Part shown: in pieces, positions 39,129 to 47,592 of the stretch
Position numbering within the stretch: position 1 is the stretch's first letter
Layout: each line of letters opens with the position of its first letter
Program-made: the position numbers and the translations under genes
The notes under the pieces: model-generated
What the model saw: the letters and a program-made list of their open reading frames with translations, nothing else
The model's database searches: none
What the model was told of the DNA's origin: nothing
Origin: Hyphomicrobiales bacterium
Lineage (GTDB): Bacteria; Pseudomonadota; Alphaproteobacteria; Rhizobiales; Beijerinckiaceae
DNA: 64,000 bases
Direction: 5' to 3'
Assembly (NCBI GenBank): GCA_900473415.1
Contig: UCLR01000032.1
Location: 1-64,000, forward strand

Positions 39129-40211
39129 GTGGCCCGTATCACGCTTCGCCAGTTGCTCGATCATGCCGCCGAGAACGACTACGGCGTGCCTGCCTTCAAC
39201 ATCAACAACATGGAGCAGGCGCTGGCGATCATGGCGGCGGCTGACGCAACCGACGCGCCGGTCATCATCCAGGCCTCGCGCGGCGCCCGCAGCTACGCCA
39301 ACGACATCATGCTCAAGCACATGATGGACGCCGTTACCGAGATCTATCCGCATATCCCGGTCTGCGTGCATCTCGACCACGGCAATGAGCCGGCGACCTG
39401 CATGACCGCGATCCAGGCCGGCTTCACCTCGGTGATGATGGACGGCTCGCTCAAGGCCGACGGCAAGACCCCGGGCGACTGGGACTACAATGTCGGCGTC
39501 ACCAAGACGGTCACCGACATGGCCCATCTCGGCGGCATCTCCGTCGAGGGCGAGCTCGGCGTGCTCGGCTCGCTAGAGAGCGGCGAGGGCGAGAAGGAGG
39601 ACGGCCATGGCTTCGAGGGCAAGCTCTCCCACGACCAGCTCCTGACCAACCCCGACGAGGCGGTGAAGTTCGTCGCCGAGACCAAGGTCGATGCGCTCGC
39701 CATTGCCATGGGCACTTCGCATGGCGCCTACAAGTTCACCCGCAAGCCCGACGGCGCGATCCTCGCGATGCATGTCATCGAAGAGATCCACAAGAAGCTG
39801 CCGAACATGCACCTCGTCATGCACGGCTCCTCCTCGGTTCCGCAGGACCTGCAGGACGTCATCAACCAGTACGGCGGCAAGATGCCCCAGACCTGGGGCG
39901 TGCCGGTCGAGGAGATCCAGCGCGGCATCAAGCACGGCGTGCGCAAGATCAACATCGACACCGACAATCGCATGGCGATGACCGGCCAGATCCGCAAGAT
40001 CCTGTCGGAGCACCCTGGCGAGTTCGATCCGCGCAAGTATCTCAAGCCTGCGATGGAAGCGATGACCGCGCTCTGCAAGAAGCGGCTGGAAGAGTTCAAC
40101 ACTGCCGGCCAGGCCAGCAAGATCAAGCGCATCATCACGCTCGCCGACATGGCCAAGCGCTACGCCAAGGGCGAGCTCGACCCGACTTTCGGCGCCAAGA
40201 AGGCGGCGTAA
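39129..40211 (+). CDS. fba: Class II fructose-bisphosphate aldolase
   Basis: 360 residues from a GTG start chosen because GGGGAG lies a few bases before it; a TTG at 39108 lacks an SD. Zinc-binding His residues lie in [11 protein letters not shown] and VMHGSSSVP, and the catalytic and phosphate-binding regions are [14 protein letters not shown] and the loop near [14 protein letters not shown]. It matches the longer, Calvin-type class II aldolases common in Rhizobiales. Separated from pgk by a terminator, so it has its own promoter. Confidence 0.96.
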   Translation: MARITLRQLLDHAAENDYGVPAFNINNMEQALAIMAAADATDAPVIIQASRGARSYANDIMLKHMMDAVTEIYPHIPVCVHLDHGNEPATCMTAIQAGFTSVMMDGSLKADGKTPGDWDYNVGVTKTVTDMAHLGGISVEGELGVLGSLESGEGEKEDGHGFEGKLSHDQLLTNPDEAVKFVAETKVDALAIAMGTSHGAYKFTRKPDGAILAMHVIEEIHKKLPNMHLVMHGSSSVPQDLQDVINQYGGKMPQTWGVPVEEIQRGIKHGVRKINIDTDNRMAMTGQIRKILSEHPGEFDPRKYLKPAMEAMTALCKKRLEEFNTAGQASKIKRIITLADMAKRYAKGELDPTFGAKKAA

Positions 40212-40263
40212 GGGCTCTCAAGATCTCGGTGTGCGCTTTGTCGAAGGCGCACCAGTCTAATCG

Positions 40264-40290
40264 AACGCCGCCGGCAACCCCGGCGGCGTT
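40264..40290 (+). terminator. Intrinsic terminator after fba
   Basis: An 11-bp perfect stem (AACGCCGCCGG at 40264-40274 with CCGGCGGCGTT at 40280-40290) is followed by TGCCGTTT. Confidence 0.85.
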
Positions 40291-40308
40291 TGCCGTTTCG
40301 GACTTGTC

Positions 40309-40358
40309 TTGACTGATTAGGTCAATCGTCCTAATGGCAATTAGGACGATTGACCTAA
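40309..40358 (+). promoter_or_regulatory. Promoter and perfect double operator of the TetR-YciI operon
   Basis: A perfect 19-base inverted repeat occupies 40317-40335 and 40340-40358 with a four-base spacer (left arm TTAGGTCAATCGTCCTAAT). Each arm is itself an imperfect palindrome (14 of 18 positions), so two repressor dimers could bind 23 bases apart on one DNA face. TTGACT at 40309-40314 is a candidate -35 box just before it; the -10 would fall inside the operator. Confidence 0.75.
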
Positions 40359-40405
40359 ACATCGTGACAGCGGACCCCGAACCGTTCGGGTGCAAGGAGG
40401 CTGGA

Positions 40406-40996
40406 TTGGGCGGCGCCGATACCCGGCAGCAAATCGTGGAGGCCGCCGACAGGCTGTTCTACGAGGGCGGCTTCGAGGCGACCGCCTTCGCCGACATCGC
40501 GGCGACCATCGGCATTTCCCGCGGCAATTTTTACTATCACTTCAAGACGAAGGACGAGATTCTCGACGCGGTCATCGCGCAGCGAGTGGAACGGACGCGT
40601 ATGCTGCTCGCGGCCTGGCAGCGCGCAGGCAACACGCCGCTCGACCATCTCCGCTCATTCGCCGGGATGCTGATCACCAACCGCGCGAAGATCATGCTCT
40701 ACGGCTGCCCTGTCGGCACCCTGTCTGCTGAACTCGCCAAGCTTGACCATGCTGCGCTCGACCGGGCAGCTGGAATCTTCTCCCTATTTCGGGAATGGCT
40801 GGCGGATCGCTTCGCCGCGCTCGGCCGGGCATCAGATGCCGATACGCTCGCCATGCACCTGCTCATGCGCAGCCAGGGCATTGCGACATTGGCCGCAGCC
40901 TTCCGCGACGAAGCTTTCATTCGCCGCGAGTTCGCGGCGATCAACATGTGGATCGATGAGCAACTTCCCTCTGCTGTCTTGTCGGAAGAGCCCTGA
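40406..40996 (+). CDS. TetR/AcrR-family transcriptional regulator
   Basis: 196 residues from a TTG start. The SD AAGGAGG (40394-40400) is five bases before it, whereas the earlier in-frame ATG at 40334 lies within the operator and lacks an SD. HTH domain: IVEAADRLFYEGGFEATAFA and IGISRGNFYYHFKTKDEIL. A Cys in the ligand domain (MLYGCPVGTLSAEL) is a candidate sensor residue. It is cotranscribed with the YciI gene, so it probably represses its own operon. Confidence 0.87.
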   Translation: MGGADTRQQIVEAADRLFYEGGFEATAFADIAATIGISRGNFYYHFKTKDEILDAVIAQRVERTRMLLAAWQRAGNTPLDHLRSFAGMLITNRAKIMLYGCPVGTLSAELAKLDHAALDRAAGIFSLFREWLADRFAALGRASDADTLAMHLLMRSQGIATLAAAFRDEAFIRREFAAINMWIDEQLPSAVLSEEP

Positions 40997-41018
40997 TCGA
41001 TCTCGAAAGGACACCGCG

Positions 41019-41306
41019 ATGTTCCTCGTCACTCTCCGCTTCTCCGCCAACAAGGCGCAGGCCTCGAACCTGATGTCCGCCCACAACGACTGGATCAGAC
41101 GCGGCTTCGATGACAGGGTTTTCCTCATGAGCGGCAGCCTCAAACCCGGCGTGGGTGGCATCGTCCTCGCCCATGGGTTGACGCGGGAAGCACTCGACGA
41201 ACGCGTGAGTGAAGACCCGTTTGTGGTCGAGGATGTCGTGAGCGCCGAGATTCTGGAAATCGCCCCCGGCCGTACCGACGAGCGTCTCGCTTTCTTGCTG
41301 GCCTGA
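41019..41306 (+). CDS. YciI-family protein
   Basis: 95 residues of the ferredoxin-like YciI fold: MFLVTLRFSANKAQASNLMS, an acid/His-containing centre (AHNDWIRRGFDDRVFLMSGS) and VSEDPFVVEDVVSAEILEIA. Such proteins are often small detoxification or dimeric enzymes; catalytic function is rarely known. It follows the TetR gene by 22 bases with a GAAAGGA SD and is presumably induced when the repressor is released. Confidence 0.88.
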   Translation: MFLVTLRFSANKAQASNLMSAHNDWIRRGFDDRVFLMSGSLKPGVGGIVLAHGLTREALDERVSEDPFVVEDVVSAEILEIAPGRTDERLAFLLA

Positions 41307-41417
41307 GAAAGATCGCTCCGCCGGCATGCCGGGCGCAGCCGCCCCGCCGTTGCAGGCCTTTCCGCATCGGCCGAATTCTGCTTGAAGGTCGGGCCCCAGC
41401 TTGGACCTTCTGCACCC

Positions 41418-42572
41418 ATGTCGATCGTCTTCTCTGCCCTGGTCGCGGTCTTCGTCGGCTTCACGGCCTCGGTCGCCGTCATCCTCGCGGCCGCCCAGAC
41501 GATGGGCGCCAGCGCCAGCCAGACCGTCTCATGGGTCGCGGCCCTCGCGATCGGCACGGCTCTGTCGAGCACGATCCTGTCCTGGCGCTACCGCATGCCG
41601 ATGATCTGCGCCTGGTCGACGCCGGGCGCGGCGCTGATCGCCGCGGCGAGCGGTTTTGACATGGCGTCTGCCGTCGGCGCCTTCCTGCTCGCCGCACTGC
41701 TGATGATGCTGACGGCCGCCTTCCGCCCGCTCGGCAAGCTGATCGAGCGCATCCCGATGCCCATCGCCTCGGCGATGCTGGCGGGTGTGATCTTCCGCTT
41801 CGTCGTCGCGGTCTTCGATGAGATGCGGCTCTCGCCCGGCCTGGTGCTGCCGCTGCTCGCGATCTTCCTGGTGGCCCGACTGATCAACCCGTTCCTCGGC
41901 GTCATTGCCGCGCTCGTCGCCGGCATCGCCATCAGCTTCGTCGGAGGACACAGCCATTGGCCGGCGGACGGCGTCGCGCTGACCAGCCTCGAATTGGTCA
42001 CGCCGCGCTTCGATATTGCCGCCATGCTCGGCATTGGCATCCCGCTCTATCTCGTCACCATGGCCGCCCAGAACCTGCCGGGCTTCGCCGTGCTGCGCGC
42101 CGCCGGCTATCACCCTCCGACCGCTCCCGCCCTCTTCGTCACGGGGCTCGCCTCGCTGATCACCGCACCCTTCGGCGCCCACATGACCAACATGGCCGCG
42201 ATCAGCGCCTCGATCTGCACCGGTGGCGACACCCATCCCGACCCGGCCGAGCGCTGGAAGGCGGGCGTGATCTATGGTCTCTCCTATTTCGCCGTCGCCG
42301 CCTGCACCGGCCTGCTGATCGCGCTGCTGCTCGCCATGCCGAAGGCGCTTATCGTCGCAGTCGCGGGGCTTGGCCTCGTCGGCTCGCTGACGGGGGCGCT
42401 CGCTCAGGCCATGTCGGCCGACAAAGAGCGCTTCGCGGCGGTGATCGCCTTCGCCGTCGCAGCCTCGAGTCTCTCGATGTTCGGCATCGGCTCGGCCTTC
42501 TGGAGCCTCATTGCCGGGCTTGCGGTCTTGACATTGGACTTCGCTGCGGGCCGTTTGCGCAGCCGATCATGA
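41418..42572 (+). CDS. BenE-family benzoate/proton symporter-like transporter
   Basis: 384 residues with about eleven to twelve membrane segments. Family motifs include WRYRMPMICAWSTPGAALI near the N terminus, MPIASAMLAGVIFRFVV, and the central MAAQNLPGFAVLRAAGYHPP with the following THM-type FGAHMTNMAAISASICTGGD. Members import benzoate or related aromatics, but no aromatic degradation genes are nearby, so the substrate is open. Its stop overlaps the next start (ATGA). Confidence 0.9.
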   Translation: MSIVFSALVAVFVGFTASVAVILAAAQTMGASASQTVSWVAALAIGTALSSTILSWRYRMPMICAWSTPGAALIAAASGFDMASAVGAFLLAALLMMLTAAFRPLGKLIERIPMPIASAMLAGVIFRFVVAVFDEMRLSPGLVLPLLAIFLVARLINPFLGVIAALVAGIAISFVGGHSHWPADGVALTSLELVTPRFDIAAMLGIGIPLYLVTMAAQNLPGFAVLRAAGYHPPTAPALFVTGLASLITAPFGAHMTNMAAISASICTGGDTHPDPAERWKAGVIYGLSYFAVAACTGLLIALLLAMPKALIVAVAGLGLVGSLTGALAQAMSADKERFAAVIAFAVAASSLSMFGIGSAFWSLIAGLAVLTLDFAAGRLRSRS

Positions 42573-43222
42573 CCATGCAACCTTCCACCACCCGCCTGAT
42601 GCTCGTCACCCCGCCCGTCGAGGATGCGGAGGCCTTTGCCTTTCGCCTGATGCAGGCGATGGCCGGCGGGGACATCGCCGCCATCGTGCTGCGGCTCGCC
42701 CCCGGCGACGACCGCAGCCGCATCGAACGCGTCAAGCGCCTCGCCGGGCCCGTGCAGGCCAACAGCGTCGCCCTTGTCGTCGAGGACAATGCGGTCGTCG
42801 CGACGCGCGGCGGCGCCGACGGCGTGCACCTGACCGGCGGGCCGGAGGCTGTCGCCGAAGCGCGCTCGAGCCTCAAGAACGAGCGCATCATCGGGGCTGG
42901 CTCCCTGCGCGCCCGCCACGACGCCATGGATGCCGGCGAGGCCGGCGTCGACTATGTGATGTTCGGCGAGCCGCGTCCGGACGGCAGCGTGCCACCGCTG
43001 CCCGCGGTGGTCGAACGTGCCGGCTGGTGGGCTGAGATCTTCGAGACGCCCTGCGTCGCCTATGCGCCGGATGCCGAGGCCGTAGCGGCGCTCGCCGAGA
43101 CCGGCGCGGAATTCGTCGCGCTCGGCGCCTGGGCCTTCGAGGACGGGCAGGACATCCGCGCGCTGGTCGAGAACGCCAATGCCGCGATCGCGGCCTGCGT
43201 GGCGCGGAAGGCGGCGCGGTAA
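42569..43222 (+). CDS. ThiE/TenI-like protein with degenerate active site
   Basis: 217 residues of the thiamine-phosphate-synthase TIM-barrel family. Expected anchors are only partly kept: GADGVHLTGGPEA replaces the usual HLGQxD, and DYVMFGEPRPDGSVPP lacks the TxTK of true ThiE. NERIIGAGSLRARHDAMDA corresponds to the GxSxH-type strand. It is coupled to the transporter gene and to the Sel1-repeat gene (its stop overlaps the next start), a cluster seen in Rhizobiales. It may not make thiamine phosphate. Confidence 0.72.
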   Translation: MTMQPSTTRLMLVTPPVEDAEAFAFRLMQAMAGGDIAAIVLRLAPGDDRSRIERVKRLAGPVQANSVALVVEDNAVVATRGGADGVHLTGGPEAVAEARSSLKNERIIGAGSLRARHDAMDAGEAGVDYVMFGEPRPDGSVPPLPAVVERAGWWAEIFETPCVAYAPDAEAVAALAETGAEFVALGAWAFEDGQDIRALVENANAAIAACVARKAAR

Positions 43223-44136
43223 TGCGGCTCGTCCGCCTTGCTCCCTTCGCCGCACTCCTGTTCGCGGCGCCGGCAACCGCGGCGCCTGTCGTCGACGATG
43301 CCTATGGCGCCTATCAGGCCGGCCATTACCGGCGCGCCCAGTCCGAGGCGCTGAAGCGCGTCGAGGCGAACAACAACGACGCGGCCGCGATGACGCTGCT
43401 CGGCGAACTCTATCGCCAGGGCCTCGGCATCCCGCCCGACCAGAAGGCCGCGACGGAATGGTATGAGCAGGCTGCAGCGCGCGGCGACATCAACGCCACC
43501 TTCGCGCTGGCGCTCCAGCTTCTCGACGAGAAAAGCAGCAAGCGCGACCCGGCCCGCGCCGGCACCTTGCTGGAAAAGGCCGCTGCCGCAGGCCATCCGG
43601 CCGCCAACTACAACCTCGCCCTCGCGCTACTAGCCACCGGCCGCCCGGACGAAGACAAGCGCGCCATCGCCTCGCTGGAGATCGCGGCCAAGGCGGGCCT
43701 CGGCGACGCCATGCACGCGCTCGGCATCCTGGCGCGGCAGGGCCGCGGCATGCCGGAGAGCGAGGAGGTTTCGGCGGGCTGGATGAGGAAGGCGGCCGAG
43801 GCCGGCAATGTCCCCGGCCAGGTCGAATACGCCATCATGCTGTTCAACGGCACCGGCGTCGCGAAGAACGAGGCCGCGGCGGCCAAGCTCTTCCAGCGCG
43901 CCGCCGCGCAGGGCAACGCCATCGCGCAGAACCGCCTCGCCAAGCTCTACCAGTTCGGGCTCGGCATCCCGCCAGACCGGATCGAGGCTGCCGCCTGGCA
44001 CCTCGTCGCCCGCTCCCAGGGGCTCGAAGACGCTGGTCTCGACGATCTGTTCGACCGGTTGAACCCCGAGCAGCAGCGCCGCGCCGGGCGCATCGCCGCC
44101 TCCCGCATCAGCACCGCCGTCTTGACGGCGCCTTGA
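43222..44136 (+). CDS. Secreted Sel1-like repeat protein
   Basis: 304 residues: signal peptide 1-21 (LVRLAPFAALLFAAPATAA), then six or so Sel1/TPR-like repeats of about 36 residues, e.g. LLGELYRQGLGIPPDQKAA, YAIMLFNGTGVAKNEAAAAK and RLAKLYQFGLGIPPDRIEAA. Such solenoids mediate protein contacts in the periplasm. It is coupled to the ThiE-like gene. Partner unknown. Confidence 0.88.
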   Translation: MRLVRLAPFAALLFAAPATAAPVVDDAYGAYQAGHYRRAQSEALKRVEANNNDAAAMTLLGELYRQGLGIPPDQKAATEWYEQAAARGDINATFALALQLLDEKSSKRDPARAGTLLEKAAAAGHPAANYNLALALLATGRPDEDKRAIASLEIAAKAGLGDAMHALGILARQGRGMPESEEVSAGWMRKAAEAGNVPGQVEYAIMLFNGTGVAKNEAAAAKLFQRAAAQGNAIAQNRLAKLYQFGLGIPPDRIEAAAWHLVARSQGLEDAGLDDLFDRLNPEQQRRAGRIAASRISTAVLTAP

Positions 44137-44173
44137 TAGCCGCGCAAGTGACGCATTCGACGACCGAAACACA

Positions 44174-44278
44174 GCCCTCATCCTGAGGAGCCGCGCTTGC
44201 GGCGTCTCGAAGGATGTTCCAGTGCGCGCTGGAGCGTCCTGCGGGACGTAAGCCTCGCCCGCTCTTCAGGATGAGGGC
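44174..44278. repeat. Rhizobiales-type palindromic repeat (GCCCTCATCCTGA)
   Basis: The left arm starts GCCCTCATCCTGAGGAG and the right arm ends CTTCAGGATGAGGGC. The core AAGGATG / GGAGCGTCCTGCGGGACG resembles a repeat widespread in Rhizobiales chromosomes (from memory). It lies between two plus-strand genes. Confidence 0.7.
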
Positions 44279-44334
44279 TCGAGATTTCGCAAGCCCCCTT
44301 CCGACAGGCGCCTGCGGCGCGCAAGAGGTTTCAG

Positions 44335-45126
44335 ATGATCCGCTCCCCCCTGATGAACGTGATGACCGACGCCGTCATGAAGGCGTCCCGCTCGCTCAAG
44401 CGCGATTTCGGCGAGGTCGAGAACCTGCAGGTGCTCGCCAAGGGTCCGGGCGACTTCGTCTCCAAGGCCGACCACAAGGCTGAAGCTATCCTGCGCGAGT
44501 CGCTGGAGAAGGCTCGCCCCGGCTATGGCTTCGTGATGGAGGAGAGCGGCGTCGTCCACGGCACGGATGAGAGCAACCGCTGGCACATCGACCCTCTCGA
44601 CGGCACCCACAACTTCCTGCGCGGCATCCCGCACTGGAACATCTCGGTTGCGCTCGAGCGCGACAACCAGTTCATCGCCGGCATCGTCTACGACGCCGCC
44701 AAGGACGAGATGTTCATGGCCGAGAAGGGCAAGGGCGCCTACGTCAACAACCGTCGCCTGCGCGTCTCCGGCCGCACCGACCCGACCGAGATGCTGATCG
44801 GCACCGGTATCCCGCATATCGGCAAGGGCGGCCACGGCCAGTTTCTACGCGAGCTCGCCGCCGTGATGCCGCGCTTCTCCAATGTTCGGCGCATGGGCTC
44901 AGCCGCGCTCGACCTCGCCTATGTCGCCGCCGGCCGCTTCGACGCCTATTGGGAGCGCGGCCTCAACACCTGGGATTTCGCGGCCGGCAGCGTGCTGGTG
45001 CGCGAGGCGGGCGGCACCTTCGGCACGCTCGACGGCAAACCCGCGACCAGTGCCAGGGACATCATCTGCGGCAATGAGGCGGCCGAGCGGGCGCTACGCG
45101 CGGCCCTGAAGACGGCGGAAGCCTGA
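44335..45126 (+). CDS. Inositol monophosphatase family protein (SuhB-like)
   Basis: 263 residues with both metal motifs: EESG (MEESGVVHGTDESNR) and DPLDGTHNFLRGIPHWNIS, and the second WDFAAGSVLVREAGG. Members hydrolyse inositol-1-phosphate, fructose-1,6-bisphosphate or 3'-phosphoadenylate-type substrates; E. coli SuhB is also linked to ribosome maturation. The exact substrate is not determined by these motifs. Confidence 0.93.
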   Translation: MIRSPLMNVMTDAVMKASRSLKRDFGEVENLQVLAKGPGDFVSKADHKAEAILRESLEKARPGYGFVMEESGVVHGTDESNRWHIDPLDGTHNFLRGIPHWNISVALERDNQFIAGIVYDAAKDEMFMAEKGKGAYVNNRRLRVSGRTDPTEMLIGTGIPHIGKGGHGQFLRELAAVMPRFSNVRRMGSAALDLAYVAAGRFDAYWERGLNTWDFAAGSVLVREAGGTFGTLDGKPATSARDIICGNEAAERALRAALKTAEA

Positions 45127-45213
45127 GAGCCGGTGTTGCTCTTTCGTGCTTGATCCCGGCGGCGGGGGAGGCGACAGTCCTCCCCGCACTCCGAGGCGAA
45201 CGGAAGACGATTC

Positions 45214-46230
45214 ATGGCGAATGAGGATCTCGCGGCCGAGCCGATCGCGGCCGCACCGACGCGGATCGAAACCCGTTTCTCGCGCCCGCTTCGCTACGTC
45301 GTCCGTGCGGTCCTTTTCCTCGCGCTGATCGGCTTTCTCGCCTACATCCTGCAAGCCGGCCTGCGCCAGGCCTTCATGACCAATCCGGGGCTGAACGGCC
45401 TCATCGTCGGCGCGCTCTTGGTCGGCGTGCTGATCGCGCTGCGCGAGCTCTGGCGCCTCCACAGCGAAGCCCGCGCCGCCACGCGGCTGGCTGCCTCTCC
45501 CGCCTCGGCCGCGATCAGGCGCGGGCAGGTCATCGCCCCGCTAGGCCCCCTGCTGCCGGCGCTGGAACGCGGCACGCTGCCGCCCGCCCAGGCCGTCTCA
45601 GCGCTCGAATCGATCGCGATCCGGCTCGATGACGGGCGCGAGGTGCTGCGCTACCTCGCGGGCCTCCTTGTCTTCCTTGGCCTGCTCGGCACCTTCTGGG
45701 GCCTGCTCGACACGGTCTCTTCCGTCGGCACCGTCATCAAGTCGCTGCGCACGGGCGCGGAGGCCGGAGTGCTCTTTGACGAGCTGAAGGCTGGGCTCTC
45801 CGCCCCGCTCGCCGGCATGGGCCTGTCCTTCTCGTCCTCGCTCTTCGGCATCGCCGGCTCGTTGATCCTCGGCTTCCTCGATCTCCAGGTGGCACAAGCG
45901 CAGCGCCGCTTCCGCAACGAGATCGAAAGCTGGCTCGGCACGCGTACCGGCATGGGGACACCGCACGAGGCCGGGCCGCAACCCGTGGCGGGGGATTCGC
46001 TCTCCTATCGCTTCGACCGGCTGAGCGTCGCGATGTCCGATGGCGCGGCCAACAACCGCGCCGCGACGCAGGCGCTCGCCAATCTGGCCGAGGGCATCCA
46101 GGGCCTCGTGCAGCATATGCGCTCCGAGCAGCAGATGATCCGCGACTGGGTCGAGGCGCAGGCCGCGCGCGAGAAGGACCTGAAGCGCGTCATCGACCGC
46201 CTTACGGCTGACCGGATTACCGAGCCATGA
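45214..46230 (+). CDS. MotA/TolQ/ExbB-family inner-membrane protein (non-flagellar)
   Basis: 338 residues with membrane segments at about 28-50, 65-82, 145-168 and 200-222. The family signature is YLAGLLVFLGLLGTFWGLLD followed by LSAPLAGMGLSFSSSLFGIA, the conserved proton-channel region. The C-terminal 100 residues are helical and cytoplasmic. It is paired with a MotB/OmpA-like gene 28 bases later. No flagellar gene is nearby, so the motor probably serves another envelope task. Confidence 0.88.
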   Translation: MANEDLAAEPIAAAPTRIETRFSRPLRYVVRAVLFLALIGFLAYILQAGLRQAFMTNPGLNGLIVGALLVGVLIALRELWRLHSEARAATRLAASPASAAIRRGQVIAPLGPLLPALERGTLPPAQAVSALESIAIRLDDGREVLRYLAGLLVFLGLLGTFWGLLDTVSSVGTVIKSLRTGAEAGVLFDELKAGLSAPLAGMGLSFSSSLFGIAGSLILGFLDLQVAQAQRRFRNEIESWLGTRTGMGTPHEAGPQPVAGDSLSYRFDRLSVAMSDGAANNRAATQALANLAEGIQGLVQHMRSEQQMIRDWVEAQAAREKDLKRVIDRLTADRITEP

Positions 46231-46258
46231 TCGCCAGCCCCACAGCAGGAATCTGAGC

Positions 46259-47275
46259 ATGGCCCTCTCCCGCGCCCATCGCCGCGAGGAAACGAATTTC
46301 TGGCCCGGCTTCGTCGATGCGCTCTCGACGATGCTGATCGGTATCGTCTTCCTGCTAACCGTCTTCGTGCTCGGCCAGTTCTTCCTGTCGCAGGAGCTGA
46401 CCGGCAAGGACACGGCACTGGATCGCCTCAACAAGCAGATCTCCGAACTCACCGACCTACTGGCGCTGGAGCGCTCCTCCAACCGGCAGGCGCAGGAGAG
46501 CCTGCAGCTCATGCAGTCGACGCTGACTCGCGAGCAGGCCGAGCGCGGCCGCATCCAGGACATGCTCAGCGCCCAGTCCAGCAACGGCCCCGCCCAGCTC
46601 GCCGACGCGCAGAAGGCGCTGGAGAGCGAGAAGCAGCTCTCCGCGCGCGCCCAGGCGACGGTCGATCTGGTCAACCAGCAGATCCTCGCCATGCGCCGCC
46701 AGCTCGCCGCGCTGGAGGATGCGCTGTCCGCCTCCGAGGCCAAGGACAAGGATTCGCAGATGCGCATCGCCGAGCTCGGCTCTCGGCTCAACGTCGCGCT
46801 CGCCCAGCGCGTTCAGGAGCTGGCACGCTATCGCTCGGACTTCTTCGGTCGGCTGCGGCAGGTGCTGGGCACGCGGCCCGACATCCGCGTCGTCGGCGAC
46901 CGCTTCGTCTTCCAGTCCGAGGTCTTCTTCGACGCCGGTCAGGCCGTGCTGAAGCCGGAGGGCCAGGCCGAGCTCGACAAGCTCGCCACCATCCTGCTCG
47001 ACCTCGGCCGCGAAATGCCGCCGGACCTGCCCTGGATCCTGCGCGTCGACGGCCACACCGACAACCGCCCGATCAAGACCGCGCAGTTCCCCTCGAACTG
47101 GCACCTCTCCTCGGCGCGCGCCATCGCCGTCGTCGAGTACCTGATCTCGCGCGGCCTGCCGACCGACCGCGTCGCCGCCACCGGCTTCGGCGAATTCCAA
47201 CCGCTCGACGTCGCCAATACCGACGACGCACATCGCCGCAACCGGCGCATCGAGTTCAAGATCACGGAGCGTTGA
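46259..47275 (+). CDS. MotB-like protein with coiled coil and OmpA domain
   Basis: 338 residues. A membrane helix at about 23-45 (STMLIGIVFLLTVFVLGQFF) is preceded by Asp20 in GFVDALS, the position of the proton-accepting Asp of MotB relatives. A long coiled coil runs from about 50 to 190 (LNKQISELTDLLALERSSNR, AQKALESEKQLSARAQATVD). An OmpA-like peptidoglycan-binding domain follows (ILRVDGHTDNRPIKTAQFPS, VEYLISRGLPTDRVAATGFG). With the preceding gene it forms a stator-like unit spanning membrane to peptidoglycan. Confidence 0.88.
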   Translation: MALSRAHRREETNFWPGFVDALSTMLIGIVFLLTVFVLGQFFLSQELTGKDTALDRLNKQISELTDLLALERSSNRQAQESLQLMQSTLTREQAERGRIQDMLSAQSSNGPAQLADAQKALESEKQLSARAQATVDLVNQQILAMRRQLAALEDALSASEAKDKDSQMRIAELGSRLNVALAQRVQELARYRSDFFGRLRQVLGTRPDIRVVGDRFVFQSEVFFDAGQAVLKPEGQAELDKLATILLDLGREMPPDLPWILRVDGHTDNRPIKTAQFPSNWHLSSARAIAVVEYLISRGLPTDRVAATGFGEFQPLDVANTDDAHRRNRRIEFKITER

Positions 47276-47279
47276 GGCG

Positions 47280-47588
47280 ATGATCGGCCGGCTCTCGGCG
47301 GGGCTGTCGCTCGTCGCCGCCTCATTGATGCTGGCCGCCCATCCGGCGCCCGCCGAGCCGCGCTCTTCGCCGGCGGAGGAATGCGCCGCCTGCCACGGTC
47401 TCGACGGCATCGCCCGCAGTGCCGACGTGCCGCATCTGGCCGCGCAGAACGAGCTCTATCTCTACAACCAGCTCCTGGCGTTCCGGTCCGGCAAGCGGCC
47501 GCACAAGGAGATGCGCTACATGGCCCGCTCGATCTCGCTGGCCGAGGCGCAGGCGCTCTCGGCCTATTTCGCCTCGCTGCCGCGCTGA
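47280..47588 (+). CDS. Small c-type cytochrome
   Basis: 102 residues: signal peptide 1-25 (LVAASLMLAAHPAPA), then a single haem motif CAACH at 35-39 (Cys35, Cys38, His39), and a later Met (EMRYMARSIS) as candidate sixth ligand. It follows the MotB-like gene by four bases. Its fold matches the small cytochrome c class I (c553-like) group. Electron partners are unknown, and the link with the stator-like genes is interesting but unexplained. Confidence 0.88.
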   Translation: MIGRLSAGLSLVAASLMLAAHPAPAEPRSSPAEECAACHGLDGIARSADVPHLAAQNELYLYNQLLAFRSGKRPHKEMRYMARSISLAEAQALSAYFASLPR

Positions 47589-47592
47589 GGCG

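Noticed and set aside
45214-47588. Zorya-like anti-phage system (ZorA/ZorB) because of the MotA-like and MotB/OmpA-like pair
   Set aside because: No ZorC, ZorD or ZorE gene follows; a cytochrome c gene does. The pair sits among housekeeping genes and is a common Rhizobiales arrangement.
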